Below, one piece after another: positions 44,873-54,438 of a stretch of 64,000 nucleotides of DNA. The notes under the pieces were generated by a model. That model was not told the origin of the DNA and searched no databases. It saw nothing but the letters and a program-made list of their open reading frames with translations. Source of the DNA: Phymorhynchus buccinoides (taxonomy: Eukaryota; Mollusca; Gastropoda; Neogastropoda; Raphitomidae); the NCBI GenBank assembly GCA_017654935.2, contig CM065684.1, forward strand, positions 55,631,199 through 55,695,198. The letters are read 5' to 3'. The translations under genes were made by a program, and so were the position numbers. Position 1 is the first letter of the stretch, and each line of letters opens with the position of its first letter.

Positions 44873-44945
44873 ATCTGTTGTCAGACCCATAATCCTCTAA
44901 TCTGTCCTCTATAAACATAACGTACCAATGTTTTCCCCAACAGAT
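44873..44945 (-). ncRNA. Decayed C/D snoRNA-like copy in the last hnRNP intron
   Basis: Minus strand, 73 nt. A terminal stem AUCUGUUG/CAACAGAU, box D CUGA and the guide-like GGAUUAUGGGU match the four units at 61.4-63.0 kb in order and length. The box C position reads GGGAAAA instead of AUGAUGA, so it is probably non-functional. Confidence 0.35.
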
Positions 44946-45019
44946 AAACACAAATAATTGCTGAACTCATTGTCAATCTTTGCCTTTTTTCCTACAAACG
45001 TCCAATCGCTCAGTTTCCT

Positions 45020-45275
45020 GTCATGAGTGCAGATGTGTCATGCTGCCGTTATGCACCTAACTAAGAAATACCTAAAGCTGGACAAATTCTTTCAAAGAAT
45101 TTCTGGAACCAAGGCAGGACCAGTAAGGCAGAATAATAGCAGATGACAATAAGCAGAGTCTAAGAGAGTGACGGATTAGAGGAAGTTACAAGCACAAAAC
45201 TACCAGACGGTGGAGGAACAATTTGTACAAGACACACACACACACAACCTCCCCCCGGGTATCCCCACAAGCATC
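45020..45275 (+). repeat. Dispersed repeat family R1, copy 5
   Basis: Carries 'gcagatgtgtcatgctgccg', 'cctaactaagaaat', 'aaggcaggaccagtaaggca', 'tagaggaagttacaagcac' and a terminal 'tatccccaca'. It lies in the last intron of the hnRNP-type gene, antisense to it. Confidence 0.6.
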
Positions 45276-45290
45276 GGACATTTCTCTCAC

Positions 45291-45488
45291 CTTGCTGCCA
45301 TATCCCCCTTGTCCTCCCCAGCCACCTCCGCCTCCTCCCCCCCAGGACCCCGGCTGGCCCCAGCCTTTGCTGTAGCTGCCGTAACCACCACCACCGCCCC
45401 CGTAACCACCACCTCCACCGTAGCCACCACCACCGTAACCACTGCCGCCTCCATAGCCACCACCGCCGTAACCACCGCTGCGCTGACC
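45291..45488 (-). CDS. Gly/Tyr-rich hnRNP-type RNA-binding protein, penultimate exon
   Basis: Minus strand: acceptor 'gattctgtccccag', donor GTGAGA, 66 codons, phase 0 at both ends. Sequence is GQRSGGYGGGGYGG continuing with GGGGY repeats, then KGWGQPGSWGGGG and GGYGSK. It is joined in phase to both neighbours. GGY/GYGG repeats with QR are typical RGG/low-complexity hnRNP sequence. Confidence 0.87.
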
Positions 45489-45564
45489 CTGGGGACAGAA
45501 TCAATGCGTCATTTCACAGACCTGACTGCCTCCCAAGGGTTAAACCTGACAAACCTAACAATTT

Positions 45565-46300
45565 TCAAAAATAGGAAATAGGGCCCAGGGGCTGCACTGA
45601 CCCCAGCGAGGTATGTATTGGCCACTGCAAGTGCAGGGGGTCCAGGGGCTGCCCCGACCCCAGTGGGGTATCAGTGTTGATTCTAGACTTATAGAAAAGG
45701 GGGTCCAAGGACCCCTAAAAGAGAGGGTTCTAGGGACTCTTCATGGTCAAAAAATGGGGTCCGGTCCCATAAGTGAGAAGACAAACAGATTTTATGATAT
45801 CTCCCCATGCATAACTTATACAAATCAAGCACCTCATGCCGTCACAGCCATTTTGTAAGCCAGCTTTTCTGAAACGTTCTTGTTTTGATGTATCACCACT
45901 GGCACTGGTTTTCTTTTGAACCTCCTCATGATCATCGCCACCTGCGGCACTTGGCAGCTCAGACACAGAAACATCGCCGTCGGCAATCTCAAGTTCGTCG
46001 TCATTTGGAATTTATACGCAAAGTAGCAGTGCAATATTGTAATGTCGCATTGGTGGTTTAAAAACGCGTCCGAAGTTTTTTTCTAGCGTCACAGGGGACG
46101 CACTGGCTTTTTATTTAGGCGTCATCACCGTAAATGCGATTTTGGCCAGGACGCGCTCTAGAATCAACACTCGGGTATGTATTGGCCACTGCAAGTGCAG
46201 GGGGTCCAGGGGCTGCCCCGACCCCAGTGGGGTATGTATTGGCCACTGCAAGTGCAGGGGGTAGAGGGGCTGCCCCGACCCCAGTGGGGTATAAAAGGCA
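45565..46300. repeat. 58-bp minisatellite interrupted by a MITE
   Basis: Units of about 58 bp containing 'attggccactgcaagtgcag' and 'ggggctgccccgaccccagt'. About one and a half copies lie left (45565-45670) and two right (46174-46300) of the element at 45671-46173. Confidence 0.85.
45671..46173. mobile_element. 500-bp MITE inserted in the minisatellite
   Basis: Inverted ends AGTGTTGATTCTAGA on the left and TCTAGAATCAACACT on the right. GGGTAT flanks both sides as a possible target duplication, although the minisatellite unit itself also supplies this motif. No transposase ORF. Confidence 0.75.
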
Positions 46301-47370
46301 GCCATTAAGCGGACTCAAATAGGGTTATTGGCGACAGTTATGCCCTTGTTTGGTCAGTACTCAACCATCTTCCCCCACCCACCAAGGGCATTCACTCTTG
46401 CAAAAGGTGTTCTTTGCAGTGGTCAATAGGGGCAGAGCCCTTATTGGGGGATCAGTGAAGCAGAGCTCAATCAATTTGGACGCATAATTGGGGCTCTTAT
46501 ACAGATATTTTTACTGTCAGCTGTTGTCATGATTTAGTTAGAAACAGATATTTTCAGTCTACAGTTCATGTTGAAAAGTCACAAAACGAATAATAATTAG
46601 TACAGTCCAATTTCTAAAGAAGAGAGGATCTAATTCTTTAATTCAAAGAGTAAGACAGAGACACATTCAAATTTTATTGAGCAGAGATTTTTTTATAAAA
46701 TATACGCCGGTGTAACGTACCGAGACAAACTCAGATAGGGGGTAAACTTAGATTGTCACATCGGGGTCTATCAACTTTAGTTTTAACGCCACATCGCTTT
46801 CATTTTTTCCATCAAGCCAGTCTCACTCCACTTGTTCTTCACAGTGGCGTCGATACGTCTGCGTTTTCTTGGATGAATGGCATCTAGATAAAAGGTTCGA
46901 TAAAAGCTCACCTCTAGTCCACTCTCTTTTCTTTTCGATTTGTTCTCCCTTTTTACGACTCTATGGGTGCAACTCCCCAGACTGACAACAAAATGAAAGA
47001 GCAGCACCCATGTGACTTGCAATGAATGATCACTTCACCTCTTGAAACTCTTGGTCAACATAAAAACATGCTCCCTACGGCTACAGGCTTTACACTTGGC
47101 AGCACATGGATCAGCAAGCACTTCCGTTTCTGTTAAACCGAAACCCATTTCTGTGTGGCAATCAGGTTTTCGCTTAACGCAAAGCCGTTTTTTCGTTTTT
47201 ATTATTTTGTTGTTGAAATTCTTTATTAAAAAAAACAGATTTCTGTCTGTACCGATTTTTCCAAAAAATTATTTCCATCCTGAGACAGAAGCAGTTTAAG
47301 CCATTGATGTACCTCCTAAACTCTGAATGAGTAGTTTCAACTTCAAAATGAGTAGTTTTGAAGCAAAATG
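46301..47370. other. hnRNP-gene intron: no gene seen
   Basis: AT-rich intronic sequence left of the nested DIRS elements. A minus-strand ORF at 46783-47022 has no family signature or splice context. Confidence 0.4.
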
Positions 47371-47610
47371 GATGATTTTAGTTAATATAACTATCTATTC
47401 TATCTATATACTTACCGTTTCACTACGAATGAGTTATCTCTTCCAATTTGGAGCTAATGCCAATTACCAAAGACCAAAAAAGTCTTAGTCTTCACAAGAC
47501 TAACTTACTTCCCTTGGTCTGGTTTAGCAATACCACTGAGCTGCTGTGGATCCCCTTCCTGACGTCACTTCCGGGGAGCCAACTTTGAATCATGATAAAT
47601 TTTTTGACTA
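47371..47610 (-). repeat. Element B inverted terminal repeat, genomic-left copy
   Basis: Pairs with 60087-60286 in inverted orientation through 'ttaccgtttcactacgaatg', 'ccaatttggagctaatgcc', 'aagactaacttacttccctt' and 'tgacgtcacttccggggagc'. The outermost 45 or so bases differ from the right copy, as expected for DIRS ends. Confidence 0.93.
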
Positions 47611-47662
47611 ATCGACTCGCAACGATGTTTTCGTCGGAGGGAGGTGGGTGGGAACCTTTGAT

Positions 47663-47754
47663 CGTAGTGAAACGGTAAGTATATAGATAGAATAGATAGT
47701 TATATTAACTAAAATCATCCAATCTATTCTATCATGTTACCGTTTCACTACGAA
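47663..47754 (-). repeat. Element B internal complementary region, up to the element A insertion
   Basis: Contains 'gtagtgaaacggtaagtata' through 'gttatattaactaaaatcat' and then 'aatctattctatcatgttac'. The first part is the complement of the genomic-left edge (47371 on) and the second part the complement of the genomic-right edge (to 60286). The region is itself an imperfect palindrome. In DIRS it is thought to template closure of the circular intermediate. Confidence 0.9.
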
Positions 47755-47756
47755 TG

Positions 47757-47980
47757 TTTGATTTAGATTAATATATCTATCTATTCTATCTATATACTTA
47801 CCGTTTCACTACGAACTGAGTTTACTCTTCCAACTTGGGGCAAATGCCAATTTACCAAAGACATAGTCTAAATAAGACTAAAATCACTTCCCTTGGCACG
47901 GTTACCGTGCATATAGCCGATGATATGATCCGGGTGACGTCACTTCCGTAGCGGCTATTTCAAATCAGGATAAATTTTCC
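47757..47980 (-). repeat. Element A inverted terminal repeat, genomic-left copy
   Basis: Inverted partner of 54010-54215, sharing 'ccaacttggggcaaatgcc', 'cacggttaccgtgcatatag' and 'gtgacgtcacttccgtagcg'. It is related to, but clearly diverged from, the element B repeats, so A and B belong to different subfamilies. Confidence 0.93.
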
Positions 47981-48038
47981 TGAAACTTGAGTAAAACAAT
48001 GGTTCACAAAGGAGGGAGGATGGGAGGGAATCTTTACT

Positions 48039-48130
48039 CGTAGTGAAACGGTAAGTATATAGATAGAATAGATAGATATATTAATCTAAATCAAACAATC
48101 TATTCTATCATGTTACCGTTTCACTACGAA
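48039..48130 (-). repeat. Element A internal complementary region
   Basis: Holds the complements of both outer edges of element A: 'gatatattaatctaaatcaa' (left edge) then 'aatctattctatcatgttac' (right edge), joined across a shared TG/CA. Confidence 0.9.
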
Positions 48131-48362
48131 CTGAGTTGATTGCCAACGAGGAGGTGGGCAAGAAACATTGTTGAACTCCTAGAGAAAAAACAACAATTAG
48201 TCAATACAGCCTACCCCATAGGGGCCAATTGCTTGGGTATCCATGGGCAGGTCTCCCGGGAACGGGGGGGGGGACCACATGTGCCGATCACATAAAACCC
48301 ACATACCCCCCCCAACAAAGCATGAATATGCATACAAACCACAAGTACCCCATCACGTTACC

Positions 48363-49442
48363 TTAGTTCAGGGAGACCGGGGTCTGAGCCAGGACAGCCT
48401 TCCTGATGCCGAAGGTGTTGTCCTGTCTGCGGGCAGAGTAATGCCTGAGGTAAAAGCTGCTGAAGGTGGACTGGGATCGCCAGAATGCAGACTCCATGAT
48501 GTGGGACAAGGGGACACCTTTGATCATGGCGAGAGAGGCGCTGATGGCCCTGATTTCGTGGGCCCGTATTGGGTTGAGGGGCAAGGCTTTGTCGGCGTGG
48601 GCATAGGCTAGCTTAATAGTACAAATTAACCATCGGGAAATGGTGGATTTGATTATGTCCTTAGCATACCTCTCATTCAGAGAGATAAACAGCCTACGTC
48701 GTTGCCCCCTAAACGAGGAAGTTCTCTTCAGGTAGAACTTAATAGCCCTGACAGGGCATAAGAACCTATCTTCATCATCCTGTGAGAGGATCTGCTTGAT
48801 GCTCTGAATGGTGACAGAAGGAGAAGATGTCTGGGAGGGCTGATTTTTAGCCCGAAACTCTGGCAAAAAAGACAGTGTCACAGATTGGGGATCAGATGAG
48901 AACTCGATGTCGCTATCTAAACCGCTAAGAGCGTGGACGCCGCTAACACGCCTAGCCGTGGCGAGTGAAACCAGAAAGACAGTCTTAAAGGTGAGGAGCT
49001 TGAGTGACAGAGACGACATGGGTTCACAGTAATCCCTGAGGAATGACAGGACGAGGAAGATATCCCACTGGGGAAACCTAACTGACCGAGTAACCGACAG
49101 GTTGCGAACTGCATCAATGACATGCGACACCTCTATTGAACTCGAGAAGGAGGGAGACTTCTTGCCTCTAGAAACAGCTACAGTATGAGACACAGCGGCC
49201 TTGTACCCGTTGAGCGTTTGAGCCGAAAGACCCCTATCCAGATGTAGGTGAGAGAGGAATCGAGCGAACTCAGAGGCTGAAGGGTTCAGAGGGGGGAAAC
49301 CGTGAGAAGAGCAGAACTCGAACCATGAGGCCCACCTGATGTCATAGAGTCTGTTTGTACTCTGTCTCCTGGCTTTCAGCATGAGGTCAATGGTTCTGGA
49401 TGGGATCCCTCGTGATTGCAGGCCTGACCGCATAGTAGCCAT
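48363..49442 (-). CDS. Element A tyrosine recombinase
   Basis: 359 residues from the ATG in MATMRSGL. Catalytic signature of the tyrosine recombinase family: Arg in ATARRVSG (164/165), HEIR (H295, R298) and Tyr in FYLRHY (331 or 335). It integrates the circular DNA copy without an integrase of the DDE type. Its start overlaps the end of the RT ORF by 67 bp in another frame. The same frame remains open upstream to 51608, covering the whole RT ORF; the extra 720 residues look like an alternate-frame reading (Pro/Ser/Arg-rich). Confidence 0.9.
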   Translation of the reverse strand: MATMRSGLQSRGIPSRTIDLMLKARRQSTNRLYDIRWASWFEFCSSHGFPPLNPSASEFARFLSHLHLDRGLSAQTLNGYKAAVSHTVAVSRGKKSPSFSSSIEVSHVIDAVRNLSVTRSVRFPQWDIFLVLSFLRDYCEPMSSLSLKLLTFKTVFLVSLATARRVSGVHALSGLDSDIEFSSDPQSVTLSFLPEFRAKNQPSQTSSPSVTIQSIKQILSQDDEDRFLCPVRAIKFYLKRTSSFRGQRRRLFISLNERYAKDIIKSTISRWLICTIKLAYAHADKALPLNPIRAHEIRAISASLAMIKGVPLSHIMESAFWRSQSTFSSFYLRHYSARRQDNTFGIRKAVLAQTPVSLN

Positions 49443-51328
49443 GCGGTCAGCTGAAACGTTTCTGGGCTTGCGTGACCGACTCCTGTGCGAGGCTGGAGCA
49501 GGGTGCGGTCTGTCAGGTGCAGCCGGAAGGGAGGTGTGTGAGACAGGTTGACTAGTTCGGGGAACCAGGGGCTGGATTCCCAGAACGGGGCGACGATGAT
49601 CAGCCGAGGCTTGTCGCGGGAGTATTTCTCCAGGACCTTCGGAAGGAGTGATGTCGGGGGGTAGGCATATGCCGACATGCCTGTCCAGGGTATGGAGAAA
49701 GCGTTGCGCGCCAGTGCCTGGGGGTCCCTCATAGGAGAAACATAGAGCTGAAGCCTTGAGTTGTACTTGGTGGCGAACAAGTCCACGTGAGGTTTGCCCC
49801 AGGACTCCCACAGAGGAAGTAGAGATTGGTGTGCAATTGTCCACTCCGTTGGGAGGATCTGGCCCTTCCTGCTCAGCTGGTCCGCCAGAACATTGAGTCT
49901 TCCAGGAACATATTCCACAGAGAGGAAGGTGTGGTTGGCTTGAGCCCACAGCAGGATCTCCTCCGCTTTCTTTGAGAGTAGCACGGAGCGAGTGCCGCCC
50001 TGGCGGCGTAGGTATGAAAGGGCTGTGGTGTTGTCGCCGCAGACAGTGACCCAAAAGTCCGAGAGGAGGGGGGCGAACACCTTGAGAGCTCGAGCAACCG
50101 CCTCCAGCTCGAGAAGGTTGATATGTAGAAGGGACTCCGACGGGGTCCAAAGACCTGAGACCTCCTCGTTGTCTAAATGTGCTCCCCATCCAGCCGTAGA
50201 CGCATCCGTGTGGAGGAACCGTTGCTGTTGAAGCGGACGGATGGGAACTGCGTCGTTGAGCCAAGAGATCTTCGCCCATTGGGCTGTCGACTCGAGGAAC
50301 CAAGGGCCTAGCTCTATCTGGTGATCGAGAGGCACATGCGAGATTGCCCTGGCCGAGAGGTGGCGTTGAAGAGGCCTCTTGTGGACTCTGGCCAATGGTA
50401 GTAGGTCCGCAACAGACTCCATCAGCCCTAGAAGCCGGAGGAGTTGCCGGGCTGACGCCGAAGATCTCTGTCTGAGAAGAGTCACTGAGTTCAGCAGGCT
50501 GAGGACTCGGTCCTGAGTTGGCTGGACACGAAACCGTACGGTGTCGAACACCATTCCCAGGTAGGAGAAGGTGGTTGAAGGGACGAGATCTGATTTCTGA
50601 TCGTGGATCCGAAAGCCCAGAGAGCGAGATAGTTTGACCAGGGTGTCTGTGTGGGAACGGCAGAGACTGCGGGAAGAGGCCAGCAGAAGCCAATCGTCGA
50701 GGTAGATGTGCAGGCGGATCGATCTTGCCCTGGCCAGGCGGGCTAACTCCTTGACGATTCTCGTGAAGATCCATGGAGCTGGGGATAGCCCAAAGGGCAG
50801 AGCCACGAACTGGTAGGTTTGTTGTCCCCAAACGAACCTCAGGAAGCGATGTCGAGAAGGGTGGATGGCCACGTGAAAGTAGGCGTCCTTGAGGTCGATG
50901 GACGTCGACCAGTCGTTTGGATGAACTGCCAGACGGATGGAGGCGGCAGTCTCCATCTTGAATTTGGGGGTTCGGATGAACTTGTTGAGGGGGGAAAGGT
51001 CCAAGACCGGACGAAACTCCCCGTTCTTCTTGGGCACCACGAAGAGTCTGGAGTAGAAGCCAGGGTCCGTAGGGACCACCGGGACGATGGCCGACTTCTG
51101 GAGCAGGGAGTCGATCTCCTTTTGAAGGACGTTGAGCTTCGCTGGGTCCGAGGGGGGGGGGAAGGAGATGGGGGAGGAAGACAGGGGAGGTTCCCGAGAA
51201 AACGGGAACCGGAAGCCTGCCCGCACCACCTGAAGGATCCAGGGGCTCGCGACCAAGCGTTCCCATGCTGGAAGGCATTCCAACAGGGAACCGGCACTTG
51301 AATTGGCCGAGAGTGCCGGATCCTTCAA
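49376..51328 (-). CDS. Element A reverse transcriptase / RNase H / methyltransferase-like protein
   Basis: 650 residues. RT: DLKDAYFHV (145-153), LPFGLSPAPW (177-186) and the catalytic YLDD (209-212). RNase H: HTDAS (374-378), LLELE (406-410), CGDNTTAL (431-438) and ADQLSR (483-488). C-terminal segment 515-595 (HVDLFATKYN, AYAYPPTSLL, APFWESSPWF) corresponds to the Dam-like methyltransferase-like region found after RNase H in DIRS elements. No stop or frameshift interrupts it. Confidence 0.93.
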   Translation of the reverse strand: MKDPALSANSSAGSLLECLPAWERLVASPWILQVVRAGFRFPFSREPPLSSSPISFPPPSDPAKLNVLQKEIDSLLQKSAIVPVVPTDPGFYSRLFVVPKKNGEFRPVLDLSPLNKFIRTPKFKMETAASIRLAVHPNDWSTSIDLKDAYFHVAIHPSRHRFLRFVWGQQTYQFVALPFGLSPAPWIFTRIVKELARLARARSIRLHIYLDDWLLLASSRSLCRSHTDTLVKLSRSLGFRIHDQKSDLVPSTTFSYLGMVFDTVRFRVQPTQDRVLSLLNSVTLLRQRSSASARQLLRLLGLMESVADLLPLARVHKRPLQRHLSARAISHVPLDHQIELGPWFLESTAQWAKISWLNDAVPIRPLQQQRFLHTDASTAGWGAHLDNEEVSGLWTPSESLLHINLLELEAVARALKVFAPLLSDFWVTVCGDNTTALSYLRRQGGTRSVLLSKKAEEILLWAQANHTFLSVEYVPGRLNVLADQLSRKGQILPTEWTIAHQSLLPLWESWGKPHVDLFATKYNSRLQLYVSPMRDPQALARNAFSIPWTGMSAYAYPPTSLLPKVLEKYSRDKPRLIIVAPFWESSPWFPELVNLSHTPPFRLHLTDRTLLQPRTGVGHASPETFQLTAWLLCGQACNHEGSHPEPLTSC

Positions 51329-51342
51329 AGGAGGAGCGGGCT

Positions 51343-53796
51343 TTACTGAAAATGCTGCTTCCGTCCCCTGAACGGTGCTCGGGCATACCGGGCATGACCC
51401 GGCCAGCCAGCGCGCCGCCCAGAGGATGAGACCCCACGGGGCGAGGTGGAGGGTTGGAACTGGTGAGGGGGGCGCGGAGGATGAGCGTGTTGGCGAGAGG
51501 ACGGTTGGTGGGAAGAGCGTCCTCTGGAAGCCATGCCCCGAGAAGGGACGTAACTTGGCCGTCTCTGATCAGGACGAGGTCGCTTTGCCGGCGGGGGAGC
51601 GAACTCACGGTTCGCCGAACGTCGGGCCCAACTCATGATGTGCTCCTGAGACAATTCGTGTTTACGTTTCTTCGCCTCATCCAGGGTCTCCTTGAGTGAG
51701 GCCGGGTGGAAGGTCGAAGAGGATGTCGAAGGACAGGAGCGAATCTTCGATCTTTCGAAGGTGGACAGAGAAACGCTGGATTTCGCTAGCACTGAGTCTC
51801 TGTATAGGGCAGCGAGCTGAGTCTTGGACGACGAAGCGACATAGGCAATAGAGTTGACCGCCTGGGAGAGCGAAGCGAGAGCGACACCAAGAGCTCGCTC
51901 ATCGATCTCCTGACTCAACTGAAAGTCTTCAGGCTGTTTGGTTGGGGTAGAGCCCACTATTTGCGGCAGGGACTGGAGCATAGAGGTGGCTAGTGAAGAT
52001 GCCCTTAGAATCGAGAACACAGAACGTTCGAGGTTGTTGAACGACTGTTGGGAGATGTCGACAAGAGCGAATCTGTTCTTTGCTCTGTAGCCCAGACTTG
52101 TGCGTTCACTTGTTGACACATCTGAGAAGGAAGGCAACGGCACAAAAGAGTTCGCCAATTGGAATGGGGGAAAGAACTCTCTCTTGATGAACTGTCCCGG
52201 GGCAGAAGGGATAGCTTCTGGAGTGTACATAGCGGCAGGGGTGTCTTCGTCCTCCTGCTCCACTGGAGGGGGAGTAGTCCACAAGTCAGCATCTGTCCGC
52301 CGAATAATCTGACGGATGAAAGGCGACGTATGCAAGGCGAGGCGGGGTTCTTTCTCCGTAAGAAGTTGTCCAAACGGATTAGGCTGGTCAGGCCGTTGCT
52401 TGTTGGGCTGGGACATGGGCTTAATGTCACTGCAGAACGGCTGGAGAATATGCAAGTACCCCTGGTAGTTCCCAGTTGAAGGGATGGGCTCCATCTGCAC
52501 AGGGAGTTCATCCTGGGGGATCTCATGGTCCTGAAGAGAGGCAGATTCCGTCTCCTGACGGTCATTGGTAGGAGACCGAAGAGGGGTCCGTGGTGTGTAC
52601 TGAGAGCGATGACGCACACCTGGGTCATCGTAAGTCTCGTAGTCATCAAAACCCTCGTATTCAGACGGGTAAAATTCATTTTCCGCGGATGAATCTCGCC
52701 GAAAGTTTGAGTCTTGCCCGTAGGGATGACCAGAAGGCAATCCATCCGTTGGGTTTCTCCTCGCAGAGGGGTGTTCACGGCCAGTGGAGGCCGGAACGGA
52801 GCCGTCATCACGGGAGCCGTAGTAGCGGTTGTCATCACAACGGTTGCCGTTGAAACCGTTGCCGTCGAACGGGTAGCCGTCGCTTCTGCTGCGGACGGGT
52901 CGGGTAGCGGTCACGGGTGTGCCGTGACCGGACCGGACGGGCCGTGACGGCCGAGCGGGAGCCGTGAACGGCTGAACAGGTGACGGGCCAGCGGTAGCGG
53001 ACACGGTATCTGTACCGTGAACGGACCGGGCAGAAGCACTCACTTGTGTGATCATGCTTTGAGAGAGTTCTGGTTTTCTGTCCGTGAGAGAGAGTCTGGG
53101 TTTTCCGTTGCCCGTACGGGCGGTTTGTAACTCACGTGTCCGCTGAAAATCTTCGTACGGGAAGTCAGAGGACGGGCGGGTCGGACCGGCCGTGCGGGGA
53201 CCCGTGCGGGCCGGTGAAGGGCGGTAGCTGTCCGTGTACGGGTCCGGGTCCAGTGGGGAAACTGAAATGCCTGTGTGCCGCTCCATGCGGGCCAGTTGGC
53301 CGGGCGAAATAACGGCTGGAATTTCGTCCCCAACGGCAAAATAATCTCGGGGACCGTCTGGGAGTGTGTCCTGACCATAAGGATCCGCTAAGAATCCAAC
53401 TTCATCCGTGGGCTTGGCCTGAGAAGTCTGTCTAGTCTGAGTAGTCAGTGTTGAGGTGGGCCTCGATTCAACTAAGTGAGAAGTTAGAGAAGAGGCAGGG
53501 ACTAACACCATACCCTTGTCGTGAAAACCTGCGATCATTTCTGCAACGAGAGATGACGAATCGACCACAGTAATAACCTGCTCTTGCGACTCAAGGATAG
53601 GGGAAAGCAGAGTGGGAGGGGGGGAGAGACTCCTCTTCTTAGAACTAGATGGTCTAGACTTGGGCTCTTTCTTAGAGCTAGCCGAAGAAGAAACAGGGAG
53701 GAACTTCCCTTTATCGTCACGCCCTTGCTTGGGCGTAACAGAACCCGACACAACAACAGAAGGAATTGGAGTAGGGATAGGGTCGAGTGACGACAT
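51343..53796 (-). CDS. Element A GAG-like protein
   Basis: 817 residues from MSSLDPIPTP. An upstream in-frame Met at 53835 is also possible, but the 53796 start matches the homologous start in element B. It has a Ser/Lys-rich N-terminus, a long Arg/Ser/Pro/Gly low-complexity middle, a more structured segment near 500-700 (FFPPFQLANSFVPLPSF, NNLERSVFSILRAASS-type) and a basic Arg/Ser tail. There is no CCHC zinc knuckle. Its role as nucleocapsid-like protein is inferred from its position in DIRS. Confidence 0.75.
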   Translation of the reverse strand: MSSLDPIPTPIPSVVVSGSVTPKQGRDDKGKFLPVSSSASSKKEPKSRPSSSKKRSLSPPPTLLSPILESQEQVITVVDSSSLVAEMIAGFHDKGMVLVPASSLTSHLVESRPTSTLTTQTRQTSQAKPTDEVGFLADPYGQDTLPDGPRDYFAVGDEIPAVISPGQLARMERHTGISVSPLDPDPYTDSYRPSPARTGPRTAGPTRPSSDFPYEDFQRTRELQTARTGNGKPRLSLTDRKPELSQSMITQVSASARSVHGTDTVSATAGPSPVQPFTAPARPSRPVRSGHGTPVTATRPVRSRSDGYPFDGNGFNGNRCDDNRYYGSRDDGSVPASTGREHPSARRNPTDGLPSGHPYGQDSNFRRDSSAENEFYPSEYEGFDDYETYDDPGVRHRSQYTPRTPLRSPTNDRQETESASLQDHEIPQDELPVQMEPIPSTGNYQGYLHILQPFCSDIKPMSQPNKQRPDQPNPFGQLLTEKEPRLALHTSPFIRQIIRRTDADLWTTPPPVEQEDEDTPAAMYTPEAIPSAPGQFIKREFFPPFQLANSFVPLPSFSDVSTSERTSLGYRAKNRFALVDISQQSFNNLERSVFSILRASSLATSMLQSLPQIVGSTPTKQPEDFQLSQEIDERALGVALASLSQAVNSIAYVASSSKTQLAALYRDSVLAKSSVSLSTFERSKIRSCPSTSSSTFHPASLKETLDEAKKRKHELSQEHIMSWARRSANREFAPPPAKRPRPDQRRPSYVPSRGMASRGRSSHQPSSRQHAHPPRPPHQFQPSTSPRGVSSSGRRAGWPGHARYARAPFRGRKQHFQ

Positions 53797-54009
53797 GACG
53801 CCGGGGGCAAAGACCGGCACAATCTCAAACAACAATTTCGAAAAAATTCAAAATATAATCAATTAATCAAGAAAATATCAAGTTAGATAGCGCTAGCCGA
53901 CCAAACCTGAACCCCACTTGGTGTTAGGGACACAGAAAAGCCGGGATGGTGTAGAAACAGGCGGATAAACAATTTACAATGTAGAGGGAAGAAAAAACAT
54001 GGCAGCCCC

Positions 54010-54215
54010 AAAGGTTGGAAAATTTATTCTGATTTGAAATAGCCGCTACGGAAGTGACGTCACCCGGATCATATCATCGGCTATATGCACGGTAACCGTG
54101 CCAAGGGAAGTGATTTTAGTCTTATTTAGACTATGTCTTTGGTAAATTGGCATTTGCCCCAAGTTGGAAGAGTAAACTCAGTTCGTAGTGAAACGGTAAC
54201 ATGATAGAATAGATT
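54010..54215 (-). repeat. Element A inverted terminal repeat, genomic-right copy
   Basis: Inverted partner of 47757-47980. It ends 'aacatgatagaatagatt', where element B sequence resumes. Confidence 0.93.
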
Positions 54216-54438
54216 GAGTTGTTTCCCAACGAGGAGGTGGGTAAGAAAAAACATTGTTGAATTTTTAACTTTCCAACAAAGAGCAAACATTTCATACCCA
54301 TTATATCCAAAAAGCGGGATTACCCAGGGTATCCCCGTGATAGCACCGGAAGCATCTGTATGAACATATAATTTCATTCCCCCAACAGGCATATACATAT
54401 ATATGCATCCCAATAAACAATAACAACATAAATTACCG

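Larger units (their letters stand above)
47757..54215 (-). mobile_element. Inner DIRS-type retrotransposon (element A), apparently intact
   Basis: A 6.46-kb element with the full DIRS layout on the minus strand: terminal repeat (54215 to about 54010), GAG-like ORF 53796-51343, RT ORF 51328-49376, recombinase ORF 49442-48363, internal complementary region about 48130-48039 and second terminal repeat about 47980-47757. Its two edges abut element B sequence 'ctacgaaTG' on the left and 'gagttgtttcccaacgagg' on the right; restoring B gives the uninterrupted 'cgaatgagttg' also present in B's terminal repeat. All three ORFs are open. Confidence 0.93.

Noticed and set aside
49443..51608. N-terminal 720 residues of the 1081-codon ORF as a separate domain
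   Set aside because: This interval encodes the RT/RNase H protein in another frame. No domain is recognised in this frame, so only the recombinase part is annotated (the open frame is noted as a finding).
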